Shown here: one piece after another, positions 50,745 to 62,308 of the stretch
Position numbering within the stretch: position 1 is the first letter of the stretch
Layout of the letters: each line of letters opens with the position of its first letter
Assembly (NCBI RefSeq): GCF_943734655.1
Contig: NC_071355.1
Span: 96,107,449 to 96,171,448 of the forward strand
Source of the DNA: Sabethes cyaneus
Taxonomy: Eukaryota; Arthropoda; Insecta; Diptera; Culicidae
Length of the DNA stretch: 64,000 nt
Reading direction: 5' to 3'
The notes under the pieces: generated by a model
What the model was told of the DNA's origin: nothing
What the model saw: only the letters and a program-made list of their open reading frames with translations
Databases searched by the model: none
Made by a program: the position numbers and the translations under genes

Positions 50745-53700
50745 CTGCAATGAAAAGTGAAACAGAAGTTATCGCACTTTCAGAAATGGGATTCGATGGA
50801 TAATTCAGCTTTGTGCGGAAAGCCCATTTAGCGCAGCACCGGCTCAACAGACGCTCGGTTTGCTAGTAGCTTGTGTTATCTATTTTCATTTACGGACACT
50901 ATGGGCTCTCTGTTGCTGGTGTGGATTGTTCGGGTACTTATATGCAAGAGGCGTGCGAAGGGATTATCGTTTTTATGCATTCAGATAGTAGAGTTATGTG
51001 CAGTTTTATATTTCGTTTTACCAGGTTTCCCCTAATGGATAGAGAAAAGTTAATATTTGGTTCGAAAATTAACCGCGGTGGTCGACGAATATGAAAAATT
51101 GCACAAGCTTTTTCGCTGCAAGTTGTTTACTCCTTGCTACACTCGCTTTTAATGGTTATCAGACGAGTCTTATTGGTTTTTTAGGTTACCTTCATGGTAA
51201 ATGGCAGTACTCTAGGACTCACCTCGACACTGTGAAGATCACGAATAAAAGCTCGGTCATGCATTATATCCTTGATGGAAACTCCCATATCTGCTAACTG
51301 CTTGCACAAAGTTGCTAAGCCACCCGGGCCGTCACTGACCGTCACTGTAAATCTGCACATTTCGAGAGTTGGGGGAAAAAATAACAAATCATGTTAAGGA
51401 GTGCTGTGTTCGTAAAAGTGCTATCATCAAATTACCTTTGCAAGCGTCCTTCGGCAGCCATACCACGCTCCAGACATCGACCGAACATGGTAGTGTCGAT
51501 ATTTCCACCACATATCAGGAGGACCACTCTAGCGAAAAGACGAAAATTGAAACAATGCCGCTAACATGTTTGAACCCAGTCACCAGTACCTTTTGCCTTT
51601 GAACTCATCCAGATGCCCAGCGAGAATAGCAGCCAATCCAGAAGCCCCAGCTCCTTCGACTACGCATTTCTCCAGCTCAACCAGTCGCAAAATGGCCAGG
51701 GCAATCCACTCCTCTTTCACCACAATCATTTTGTCTAGCAGTGGAACGCTGGTGGCGAAAGCGTTATAGCCTACTTGTGGCACCGCCAGACCGTCTGCCA
51801 GCGTAGGCTGGTTTGGAGTGTAGATCGGTGCTTTGTTCTCCAGTGCTTTGGTAAAGCTCGGACATTTTTCCGATTCCACACCCTGCAACATAGGTGACTT
51901 ATGTTACTGGATTTGTTGGAAAATATCATTGCGCCGACTGACGCTATGCCGAAAAAGTTAGTTTTATAGAATCGAGCATGCTGTTGGGTAGGTTAACTAA
52001 ATTCCATTATCTTAATATATTTATTTTATTCATTAAGTTAAATATAGATGGGTATTACACAAACTTTTGTTACATCAGAGTAGTAACGTCACAAGCAACT
52101 AAAGTGTGTTTTTCCTTGATTCATTTTGGACAGAGCAGATAAGAAAGTTTGGTCTTGCAATCACCGAAAAGCACCGTATGCCTCTCTCAACATTTGGCGT
52201 TTGTTCCGTTGTGTTTTGGTGGTACTGTTGCATTGTTACCAGTACCAGAAAAAGTGAAAAGAGAAGAAGTTTTTACTGCATAGTGGTAGATCCAATCAAA
52301 ACACGAGAAAAGATTGTGTTAATGCTCTTAAATTGTATCATGAACTATGATTTCTGCAATTATTTATGAGTAACTTTCGTTGAAACGAGGCCACTGCTGA
52401 CACAAGGTCTTCAAATATTAGAACTTTTGTACTTGATTAGTTGAATGTGAAATTTTTAGCAAACCGTGAGATCTATATTAAGTGATATTTTCTAAATTTG
52501 TAATGAAACAACCAACACATGACACAGTTCTGTAAAGAAGAAGAACTGGGCTTTCGACTGAAGCGAAAATTTTTGGCGGCCATCTTGGATTTGGTCGCCA
52601 TATTGGAATTCATCAAAAAATCATCGTTTTCGCCATGATCCATTAACCGGTTTTAATTTCAAGACCATCAATGGAAAGCTGAAAAAAATGCCATAAGAAA
52701 CATTCATCAAATTAGGTGTGAAGTGGAATTAACCCGAGTCACTTGTACATTTATTACTGTAACGAAAATTCTCATAATGCTAGAAACAAAACCCTTTTTC
52801 TTCATTTGAATGTGTCTACCCTTCGTCAGCTTCCCCTCCTGCTGTGCCCAGCCACTTTTTACTCTTTGTCCTTTTTGGTACTCCCTATAAACTGACAACC
52901 GGCCAGTCGTCGTATTTTCGAATCTCGGCTTGGTGGTGCTGCTAGATAGAGTTAGTAGAATTGTTGCACTGACCCCGTTACTGTTATGTACTCTAACAGC
53001 CGGCTGCGAAGTCTGTCGATAAAGAAGGGTCAAGTCTTAGGAAGACGTTTATGCCCAAGGCTTTGCTCTGGGTTGCTATAAACCGACACAAAGCCATTTT
53101 TACGCTTTTGAACCACCCTACTATACTCGGAAAAGCAAAAATTCAAGACAAAAATCAATATCTCGAAAAATATTAGCTCTATGGATTTCATACATTCAGC
53201 AGATTTCATTTATAAAAACTACAAGGTATACAGCCCTAAGGGTTGTACGAAAGGGTGACGTGGGACTATATCAGATCATCAGATCAAAGACTAATGTTAA
53301 CTGCATTTCTGGCATATGCATGTTTATAAGAATCTGTGAGTGCCATTGTTTAAGTGAAAGTTTAAAAGAGAAGAGCGAAATATTCAGATTCAATTCTTTA
53401 ATGAATGCAGTGGTGGTTTTGAAAATACGTGGACGGGGGTTCATAAGTACAACGCCTGCAACCATTGAGACATAGAGATTTCTTTTAAAAATCACTTGTG
53501 TGCATCATAAAGGTTGAAATGGTAATGCATGACCAGCCCACAGATTATTGTATTGAATATAATTTGTTTCAATAATTTTACTTTAACTCGCATGTGGCCT
53601 TTAAAAGGGCCATTGGTTACAAATAACATTAAAGCCAAAGCACGTTCATCGCAAATATGACGTGTCATCCGAATGTTCTTCTCTTTTGACATGAATGGCA

Positions 53701-56700
53701 ACAGCCACGTAAGTTAGCGGCGTCGATTCACTGTCTTTTGCTTCGAGAAGGTTTTACTAGTTTACTTTCACAGCTTACCGCTTGTTACATTGCAGAAAAT
53801 ATTGCACATACGCAAACATTTCTGTTTTATTTGTATGAGAGTCCTTATCCTCCTACCACAGGGGTGAGGGGTGTCAAACTATCATAAAACAAATAAATTC
53901 AAAATAAATTCATGCCTCCAAAAACCCCCACATGCCAAATTTGGTTCCATTTTCTTGATTCGTTCTCGAGTTATGAGGAAATTTGTTTATTTTTTGTATG
54001 GGAGCCCCCCCACCCCCCACCTAAAAAAGGTCTCAGTTGACCATAAAAAAATTCTTGCCTTCTAAAGCCCCCACATGCAAAATTTGGTTTCATTTGCTTG
54101 ATTAGTACACGAGTTATGAGGAAATTTGTTCATTATTAGTATGGGATCCTTCCCCTCCTAAAGAGGGGAGGGGTCTCATTTTACCATAGAACAAATTCTT
54201 GCCTTCTGAAGCCCCCACATTCCAAATTTGGTTCCATTTGTTTGATTAGTTCTCCAGTTTTGAAGAAATTTGTGTTTCGTTTGTATAGGAGCCCCCTCTC
54301 TTACGCCCTCCTTAAAATTGTTCTTTTACCGCCCTATAAAATTGCTGGTCATTTTATCTATCTAACGACATATAAATTGTTCAGTTTCGTTCAGTACTTT
54401 AATAGTTACTAGGATTTGAAATCTTTCATTCAAACGTTACACTTCTATTTTCATTTTCACAAAGTGCTACCCAGTCCCAGTGTAGTAAACAAAGACGTAG
54501 TCCTACGTCAAAAGAGACCTATCATTTAGTAGAATTAGTCACTGGGGTGGTTCACTTTTGCTCGTTAAGAAAATTTTAACTTTTTATTCTTGTGATATAG
54601 AGCAATATTTCCCACCATAAAGTTGTAGAGAATTTATTTTGCAGAAGCTTTGCTGAAGAAACGAAAATTGTATATCGTCTGTGTATTGCTGTATAACGAT
54701 CTTTCTAGAATGTGTCAGGGTGGGTCTTAAAAAATTATTTTTTTTTGCTCTAACATTTTTATATGAAAACCAATTGGGAAATTGTGTTCGGATGACTTTT
54801 AGGGCATGAAATGATGAATTTTTGAAGCCACTAGGTAGTTGCTACCCATTGCACAGTGGGCAAAATCGATCGAAAAAACGGAACTTTTTGCTGTCGTTGT
54901 TTTTATGGGGTAAAAAGTAACTTTTCTTATGTAAAAAATCGCGAGAAATCGATTGGTCTCAACGCGCGGAAATGACAAGAAGAAGCCCATTTTGCCCCAT
55001 TTACCCCTATTTTCTAATAGTTTTGAAAGAATCATGTACAAACTCTCTCCAATTTGAGATTCTATGATAAGGAAAGAAGAATAACGTTAGGAAATGGTAT
55101 ATGAATAACCTACACAACAGGCATGCTTTCTTGAAAATCTCTGACAAAAGTAATGAATTGGTATTTTACCTGCAGTACAAAAACCTTGAGGAAAATGGGG
55201 CAAAACAGACTTCTAGATTATGTTATGTTAAAATAAAATTGTTCATATAACTATTTCCCAACGTTATTCTTCTTTCCTTACCATAGAATCTCAAATTGGA
55301 GAGAGTTTGTACATGATTCTTTCAAAGCTATTAGAAAATTGGGTAGATGGGCAAAAATGGGCTACTTCTCGTCATTTCCGCGCGTTGAGACCATCACCAA
55401 TCGATTTCTCGTGATTTTTTACATAAGAAAAGTCACTTTTTACCCCAGAAAAACAGTGGCAACAAAAAGTTCCGTTTTTTTGGTCGATTCTGCCCACTGT
55501 GCATTGTCTGAAGGAAGTTATAGAAGTTTATGTCCGACAATATTACAGTTTTACACATCATCGCACACTTCCGTTGGCTCATATTTTCAAAATCAGAATG
55601 CATGGTCTAAAAGGACGTACCTGAATCTATAAAATCAATGTAATGACATTTTTCCCCTTTTCTCATGTTCTGTACAAAAACGCATTGAAAAAGTATGTAT
55701 TTTTACATTTATATGACAGCCTTCACGCCAACTCGTATATGGGGTTGGCAGCAACCTCTCAGAATTTAATGAACCTTTGTGTGTGTAAAGAGTTTATGTA
55801 AATAATCTCTTTAGAAACTTTAAATACTTAGTTTTTCTAAAATTGGTCTCGACTAACTTTTGGAAAGGGCTCAGTTTTTCCACTTTTTTATAAAAAGGTT
55901 TTCAGCTTCGTTGATTGTCCGGCGAAACTGGGGGTTAGTGTAGCAGGTTTTGTATATCGCCACCACGAAAAAAACAAAGGTAGTGAAAGAAGAATAAGGA
56001 AATTTGAACTGGAACAGTCGGAATAGACGCACGAGACCAAAAAGGACTATGGATCGGAAACTAGGGACGTGGAACTGTCGCTCTCTCAGCTTCCAAGGGA
56101 GCACTTGAGTGCTCTTTGATGCATTGAAGAGCCGCAAGTTCGACGGCGCCGCAAGTGGTGTGCAAGAAGAGTGCAACGGTACGTACTTTCAGAGATGGAC
56201 ATACAATCTACCAGAGCTGCGGTAACACACACGAGCTGGATATAGCTTCCATAGTGAAGGGCGAGATGCGGAAACGTGTAATTGGATGGTGGCTGAGAAT
56301 GTGCAGGTTGAGAATCAAGGGCCGGTGCTTCAACATAAGCATGATCATCGTGCACAGCCCTCACAAATTCTACGCGCAGTTGGAGAATGAATACGACCGC
56401 TGCCCAAAGCATGATAACTAGATCATCATAGGGAATTTCAATGCTCATGTAAACCAGGAGGAGCATCAAAAACCGGTGATTGGAGGGTTCAACGCACACC
56501 AGCTGACCAATGAAACGGTCCTAAGACTTATCGACTATGCCGCCTCCAAAAATATGACCGTACCGTACATAATACCTTCTTCCGAGTACACCTGGAGGTC
56601 ACCAAATCAAACAGAATCACAGATCGACCACGTTTTGATCGACGGTCGACATTTCTCAGAAATTAACGACGTCAGATCTTATCGAAGCGCTAATGTAGGT

Positions 56701-59700
56701 TCGGACCACTACCTAGTGATGGTTAAGATGCGCCCAAAACTCTCTGTTGTGGACAACATTCTGTATCTATGCTAGCCCCGGTTAAATTTCGCGCGGCTGA
56801 AACAACAAGACGTCGCCGCAAACTACGCGCACTCACTCGAAGTTGCGCTGCCGGAAGGGGACGAGTTGGATGAAGCCCCTCTCGAGGACTGTTGGAAAAC
56901 CATCAAAACCGTCATCAGTAGTGTAGCGGAGAGCTCCATCGGGCATGTGGTATGGAATCAGCGGAACGATTGGTTTGACGATGAATGTAGGAAGGTGACG
57001 GATGAGGAGAACGCTACGTGGGCGGCCAAGATGCATAGTGCCACACGTCAGAACGCGGAAAAAACTAACAGAAGAAGCTGCAACGAAACCAAATCTTCCG
57101 GGAGAAAAATCGTGACCTGGAAGAGCAGGATTATGCAGAGTTAGAGCGGTCGCATCGTTCGCGAAAGTTTTACAAGAAACTGAACGGATCCCGCGAAGGC
57201 TTTGTGCTGCAAGTCGAAATGTGTCGGGACAAGAATGGCAGTATTCTGACGGATGATCGTCAGGTGACCGATAGGTGGAAGCAACACTTCGATGGCACCC
57301 AGGTGGAGAACCATAACGACGGGAAAAGCGATTTCGACGGCGTAACAAACGGGGAGGAGGTGCCAGCCCGAGCGTTAGGTGAAGTTAAGGAGGCCATTAT
57401 GCAGCTAAAGAACAAAAAGTCAGCTGGGAAAGATGTCATCGGAGCGGAGCTTAATAAAATGGGATCAGAAAAGCTGGCCGTTTGTATGCACCGGCTAATT
57501 GTTAGAATTTGAGATAAGGAACAGCTACCGGAGGAGTGGAAAGATGGGGTTTTCCGCACGATCTACAAAAAATGCGAGAAGTTGGACTGTGAGAACTATC
57601 GTGCGATCACCGTATTCAATGCCGCCCGCAAGGTGTTGTCCCTAATCATTTTTCGCTGAGTATCACCAATTGCGAACAGATTTGCGGGAACTTATCAAGC
57701 CAGCTTCGTCGAAGGTCGGTCTACAACGGATTAAATATTTACACTGCGGCAAATCCTCCAAAAGGACCGTGAATGCAGAGTTCCCACGCGTCATTTGTTC
57801 GTTGACTTCAAAGCTGCATATGATACCATATGATGACTGAGCCCGTATTGGAGTTTAAGCTCATACGGTTAGTTTGGCACCAGTCGGCAGAAACGGTTAG
57901 TTGACGTTGAAGAAAGAGAGCATCCTCGGTGGTACGAACTACAAAGAATATTTTGAGGTTATCGGCAAAAGATAACTCCATCCGGACCCGCAGAGGTCGA
58001 TGTTTTCATTCGACTAATAGCTGATTGTATCATGCATTCATTGATATCGATACAATCTAGCGACTGACTTGATGTAGGAACGTTAAGCGCCGCGAGAAAT
58101 ATGTCAGACATTGACAACATCTCATTTGAAAAAATGCGGGTGAACTTTCTAGCGAACAACTGATAAATTTACCGTGGGCGCGAGCCCGTCTGCGCTTAAT
58201 AGTGCATCGTTGAGGGTAGCCCAGATTTCTTCCGCTGCTCATTTACGTATTTCCAAAATGATTTTGGAGCTGACTTAAGCCTGCGTTGGAAGTTCTGCAG
58301 GTAATATGTATGACAGCGTCTACCTATCCTCTTGTAGACTCTGATGATTAGTACATAACGTTGACGTAGTATGCAACCACCAGCCTTTTTGTATTTTCTC
58401 AGTGCAGCCCTTTTAGTTATTTTTAAACGTCTTAACTCCGCAGTATGCCACAACGGTAGTCTAGAATGCTGAGTGGTAATGCTTTTGGGTACATGGCAAT
58501 CAATGGCGTAATTCAAAATATTAGTAAAAGTATTTACAGCTTGGTTGATATCGTCATTGTCAAGAATTTCAAATCAATTAATATTCAACAGGATGTCGAT
58601 AATACTATTGTAGTTAGCTCTCCTAAAATTGTAACTGACGATGTCGGAAAGTTGGCAGCTGAGAGTAGCACGCTTAACGTCGAGGACGGTATCTAACACT
58701 CTTGACAAGCGCAGAGATCAAGGATTCTACCAATTTTCGGTCACTACTGGATTGATTTGACGCAATAGATTAAAGCTGTAGCATTCAATGCTGGTTATTG
58801 GTGCCATCATGAAATGATGAACGTTCTGAATCAGGATACAAAAAGCCGTTTGCAGCAGAACACTACTTCAAACCGGGAAAATTGTAAGCACCAACAATAA
58901 CAATTTCATGGACAGGAAGGGCCAGAGCCGGTATCGCTTTTCGCGAATTCGTGAATCGTTGTGCGCATCAAGTAGTGTCAAATCATGTTTTCGATCGGGT
59001 GGTATATATATAACACAGAAGTAGAGTGAGTATTCATCAAGAGAGATTCGTACCGAAACGTGCTCAACACACTCGCTTACAATATTTTCGATCGGATGCA
59101 CCTCTAAACTGCGATCGACCGCAAGTAACACACCACCGCCGGAAAACTTAGAGCTGTTGCGCGAACTTCGATCGGTGCGAAACTTCGTAGTTAGGCCCTA
59201 AAATTTGCAACGACAAGGTTTTGCGTTCATTAGCTTCACATTCGTTACCTTCAAAGCCGCTTATATACCATCGATCTGAAAGAGCTATGGAAAATCATTC
59301 TACGAATGATGGAACACAGTGATATGTCTGGATTTCAGGTGGATTATCAAGTTCATTTGAATCACACAGAGGGCTTCATCAAGGTGATGGTCTCTCATGC
59401 ATGCTGTTCGACATAGCGTTACATGGTTTTATGAACTGCGCGGATACCAACACGCGGGGAACAATTTCAACAAATCTATTAAATTCGTCCGCTCTGTCGA
59501 TGTCATGGATATTATCGGCAGAACATCTGGGGCGCTGGCTAAACAGTACACGAGACTGAAATGCGAAGCAGAAAAGATTGGATTAAAAGTAAATAAGTCC
59601 AAAACACAGTACATGCTGGCCGGTGGACCAGAGACTTGCGTAATAATGTAACGATCGACGTCAACGACGGCCAGTGACACTAGCTGGGAGATTCGGAGGC

Positions 59701-62308
59701 GTATTATCAGCGGAAATCATGCTTACTATGGGCTTCATAAGCAACTACGGTCGAACAAACTAAGACCCCGTGCAAAGTGCACCCAGTACAAGCCGCTGAT
59801 TAGAGCCGTTGTTCTCTATGGGCATGAAAGATGGACAATGCTCGAGGAAAACCTGCGAGTTCTCCGAGTTTTCGAAAGATGAGTGTTAAGAACGATTTTC
59901 GGCGGCGTACAGGAGAGCGGAGGTTAAACCAGGAACTCGCACAGCTCTATGGTGAACGTAGTATTAAAAAGGTGCAAAAGCTGGACGGATATGATGGGCA
60001 GCATATGTTGCAAAAATGCTGGCCAACTACCCTGAAGAACTCCGGTAGGAACAAAACACCAGAGGCGCAGCGAGCAAGACGATTGTTTTCGTTTTTTTTG
60101 TAGAGGGATTTGACTAACTTATCCATTAATTGGAACTTTTACAATATATTCCTGTTTTTACTGTGCGTGCTATATGGCTAGACCATGTGGAGCAGCATCT
60201 GGCGGAGTGTACGCGGTGTCCAAGGAATTGGAGAGCGGTAGCCCACAACTGAGTAAATTGGAGAAGCTTGGTTTATCACGCTTTGTCTGAGCACTGCAAG
60301 CCAACGAAGTCATTAAGTATGTATTGAATGGCCCATGTATAAAATGGCCGAAAAATACATAGAAATTGATAGAAAATTTGTAAAGTTGCAATAATTTCGT
60401 ACTCACGCTTTAGAGTTATTTAAAAAAAACTGTCTGATAGTAAGTATAGGTATATAGGAGCATTTAGCTCGTATGAATAATGCAGCATTTTTAAAATTTA
60501 TGAAACACATCAACTGTCCATCAATATTTCACTTCAACAGGTTTTCACAGTAGCGACGACATTTTCATCGCCCGATTCGGTCCAATGTGTTTCGGACTAC
60601 TCTGTATTGTGCTCGTGTTAGTTACCATACAACATGCCAGCGGAAAACAAAAAACGATTAATTCACATGCACAAGCAACTCACAATGATTTTGGTTTGAG
60701 GGCTCAAGTTTTTGATGGCGGTTGCAACGCCGGCAATCAGGCCTCCGCCTCCGACGGGCACCACAACGGCGTCGATGTTGCTAACTTGTTCGGCGATTTC
60801 CAGTCCAATTGTGCCCTGGCCGGCCATGATGTGCGGATGATCGTACCCGTTGATGTACGTGAGACCCGTTTCGTGTGCCATTTTCAGCGCAATCTTTTTT
60901 GCTTCTCCCATGTCGCAGCCCTGTGTATAAGCATATGGATCACTGGGTTAGATGCAGCACCAACAACCGGCGGCAAAAAGTAGGCAATTCCAATGAACGT
61001 GCTGTTTGACGCAGCATGAAATTCTCACGAACCGTCGATTTTGCAAAGACTCACCTGAACGATGACATTTGCATGATAGTCACGGCATTTTTGTATCTTC
61101 ATCAGCGATGCTTTCAGTGGCATAACCACCGTCACCGGGATTCCCAGCTTCCAGCCGTGGTAACTGAGTCCCTGCCAAGTAGAATGGTAAAGGAAAGAAC
61201 AAAAAGGAAATTTAATTTCCCGCCGCATAAGCCAATGCTTTACACAATAACCTCTGCACTACAGTGGTGTACCAAAAGTTTGGAAGCACCTTGGGGGAAA
61301 ATGTGAAATGATTTCAAATTAAGTTGTTAGTTTGTCTTTTCATCTTGGCAAATGAAGCGGGAAAACTGTGCCATAGCTGTGTGTGTAGGCGACGAAGGAA
61401 TATATGGGATTGCTGATTGGATTTTCTGTTTGGATGGTACGTATGTGTATGTAGTTATAATGATCTTTTTTTCTGCTGTGCTGGTTTCAACGACATGCGA
61501 TGAAATTGACTTGGTCAGTTTTCGCGTAATTAATTCCGAAGAAGTATAAATATAGTAGTTTCATCATTTAGTTTAGTTTTTTAGAGGATTCCAAAATTGA
61601 ATGAGAACGAAACAATGATAACGAAAATAATGACCTAATGAAAAATACAAAATGCATTTGCTTTTAGATAGAGAGAAAATATGATTATGTGAAATTGTAT
61701 GAAACAGTTTCTAGTTACTACGACTTGATAAAAACATCAATTTCTCATTCAATCTCTTTACCTTGCCAGTTCGATACTTTCCCAACGCACTGTAACAGGT
61801 CATATGACGAATCTCTTCTTACCTGAGCATGGTTTCCCAGGGAAGCCGATATAACGCCCTTTTTTCGTTGCTCCTCCGTAAGCATCACCAGCGCGTACCG
61901 TGCGCCGCGCTCCTTGAAGCTTCCGGTGAATTGGAGAAACTCTTTTTTGAGAAAAATATCCATGTCGAGAATTTCTGATAGGTGAGATTTCTGTCGGAAC
62001 TCGTAGAAAATTAATCTAAACGTCAGTTTCCGACTCAATCAATCGCTTACCGAACAAGGTGTGTGCTCGATTCCTTTTTTGATTTTGAACGCCGCTGAGG
62101 TAACATCCTGAAAAGTAATTATCTGTGGATTATCAGCGTTGCAAAATGGATCTTCGAACTCCGCCGGCTCCGAGGTCCCGTTGCTATCAACCGTGGTGCC
62201 GTTTGCCAGCGGCACATCATTTTGCTTCGTTTCTTTTTCCTCGCCCGCGAGCTTGGTAGTTGACAGAGTACTCGTTATCTGCGCCAGGGTGCTCATGTTT
62301 CACGCAAT
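50634..62308 (-). CDS. L-threonine/L-serine dehydratase (PLP fold-type II) with ACT domain, 8 coding exons, 464 aa
   Basis: The enzyme is predicted to deaminate L-threonine and/or L-serine to 2-oxobutyrate or pyruvate plus ammonia, in the cytosol. Exons (minus): 62296-62051, 61990-61823, 61171-61055, 60920-60684, 51882-51590, 51528-51436, 51352-51223, 50744-50634; all junctions are GT-AG and phase-consistent. PLP lysine is K108 in 'GSFKERGA'. Substrate loop 'SLGNHAQ' is 132-138, the PLP-phosphate glycine loop GGGG 234-237, 'EGAGAS' 332-337 and 'CGGN' 360-363. An ACT regulatory domain spans ~386-455. The N-terminal ~55 residues are polar and lack a clear targeting signal. An in-frame TGA two codons upstream supports the ATG. 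One ACT domain fits the medium-form threonine ammonia-lyases better than serine racemase, but substrate choice cannot be decided from sequence alone. I know of a Drosophila homologue (CG8129) from memory. Confidence 0.93.
51223..51352 (-). CDS. Dehydratase exon 7 (ACT domain)
   Basis: The split codon 385 (R) and residues 386-428, beginning 'FTVTVSDGPGGLATLCKQL', which is the first strand and helix of an ACT fold. Donor GTGAGT. Confidence 0.92.
51436..51528 (-). CDS. Dehydratase exon 6
   Basis: The split codon 354 (R) is followed by residues 355-384, 'VVLLICGGNIDTTMFGRCL' and on. It is flanked by very short introns (61 and 83 bp). The phase-2 borders on both sides are consistent. Confidence 0.9.
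51590..51882 (-). CDS. Dehydratase exon 5
   Basis: Residues 257-353 plus two bases of codon 354, starting 'GVESEKCPSFTKAL' with 'TLADGLAVPQVGYNAF' and 'CVVEGAGASGLAAI'. The acceptor is TTGCAG. The donor GTACTG is non-ideal but gives the only phase that joins exon 6 correctly. Confidence 0.9.
52000..53815. other. Intron 4 sequence without clear features (left part)
   Basis: This is AT-rich intronic DNA with no gene of its own. A duplicated 'ggcggccatcttggattt' / 'ggtcgccatattgg' word lies near 52574-52607. Confidence 0.4.
53820..54510 (+). repeat. Minisatellite repeat copy with full right end, in intron 4
   Basis: About three ~142-bp units (53830-54300) are followed by the same tail as at 30705-30909, ending in GACGTAGTCCTACGTC at 54494-54509. 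This is the most complete right half of that repeat family in the window. Confidence 0.8.
54852..55501. mobile_element. 650-bp foldback/MITE with ~255-bp inverted arms and CACAGTG ends (Transib-like?)
   Basis: The arms 54852-55108 and ~55248-55501 are inverted copies with only scattered differences. The outermost bases are CACAGTGGGC and GCCCACTGTG. CATTG flanks the element directly at 54847-54851 and 55502-55506, a 5-bp target duplication. The two similar short ORFs (55041-54799 minus and 55339-55632 plus) are the same arm sequence read from each side. A CACARTG start with 5-bp duplications is typical of Transib elements, so I place it there tentatively as non-autonomous. Confidence 0.8.
56035..60110 (+). 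mobile_element. Decayed RTE-like retrotransposon in intron 4, antisense to the gene
   Basis: The endonuclease begins at about 56050 ('KLGTWNCRSLS') and continues through 'QIDHVLIDGRHFSEINDV' and 'GSDHYLVMVKMRPK' (near 56700). The pre-RT linker follows, then RT from about 57400 ('LKNKKSAGKDVIGAEL', 'LDCENYRAITVFNA', 'RHLFVDFKAAYDT' near 57800). The tail resumes after 59250 ('TRLKCEAEKIGLKVNKSKTQ', 'QLYGERSIKKVQKL') to about 60090. Frameshifts and stops occur throughout. It is transcribed, if at all, opposite to the host gene. Confidence 0.82.
57960..59190 (-). pseudogene. CR1-like fragment nested in the RTE remnant
   Basis: In minus-strand order there is an endonuclease piece (59131-58868: 'LLAVDRSLEVHP', 'FCVIYIPPDRKHD'), then the linker before the RT (58516-58196: 'KSFWKYVNEQRKKSGLP'), and the beginning of the RT (58159-57959: 'SAGPDGV'). 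The linker parallels 'KKFWHYVNEQRNESGLP' of the element at 8255-11329, so it is a relative of that family. It has stops, lacks the catalytic RT part, and is 3'-incomplete. Confidence 0.75.
60120..60680. other. Intron 4 sequence, right end
   Basis: This is AT-rich apart from a coding-like patch near 60177-60290 ('CGAASGGVYAVSKELES' on the plus strand), which may be leftover retroelement 3' sequence. I could not assign it. Confidence 0.35.
60684..60920 (-). CDS. Dehydratase exon 4 (glycine-rich PLP loop)
   Basis: Residues 178-256, including 'GYDHPHIMAGQGTIGLEI' and 'VVPVGGGGLIAGVA'. Donor GTGAGT at 60683 starts the 8.8-kb fourth intron. Confidence 0.93.
61055..61171 (-). CDS. Dehydratase exon 3
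   Basis: Residues 139-177, 'GLSYHGWKLGIPVTVVMP' to 'HANVIVQ'. The 'VTVVMP..AS..K' stretch is the standard family segment after the substrate loop. Donor GTGAGT; phase 0 at both ends. Confidence 0.92.
61823..61990 (-). CDS. Dehydratase exon 2 (PLP lysine, substrate loop)
   Basis: Residues 83-138, from 'KSHLSEILDM' to 'ASLGNHAQ'. It carries the Schiff-base lysine in 'TGSFKERGARYA' and the asparagine loop. Donor GTAAGA; both borders are phase 0. Confidence 0.93.
62051..62308 (-). CDS. Dehydratase coding exon 1 (with start codon)
   Basis: The ATG is at 62296-62294 in a good insect context (GAAACATGA). It encodes residues 1-82, ending with 'GIEHTPCS', and the donor GTAAGC follows at 62050. A pyrimidine-rich acceptor ending in CAG at 62311-62309 suggests that a 5' untranslated intron precedes the exon, so the transcription start lies further upstream. 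Intron 1 is only 60 bp. Confidence 0.9.

Noticed and set aside
54799..55632. Two similar short ORFs with 'FSSFPRVET' and 'FYIRKVTFYP' taken as a duplicated gene
   Set aside because: They are the two inverted arms of the foldback element at 54852-55501 and have no coding evidence beyond being copies of each other.
60663..60983. Plus-strand ORF of 132 codons (60585-60983)
   Set aside because: It is antisense to dehydratase exon 4, which is conserved on the minus strand with proper splice sites.
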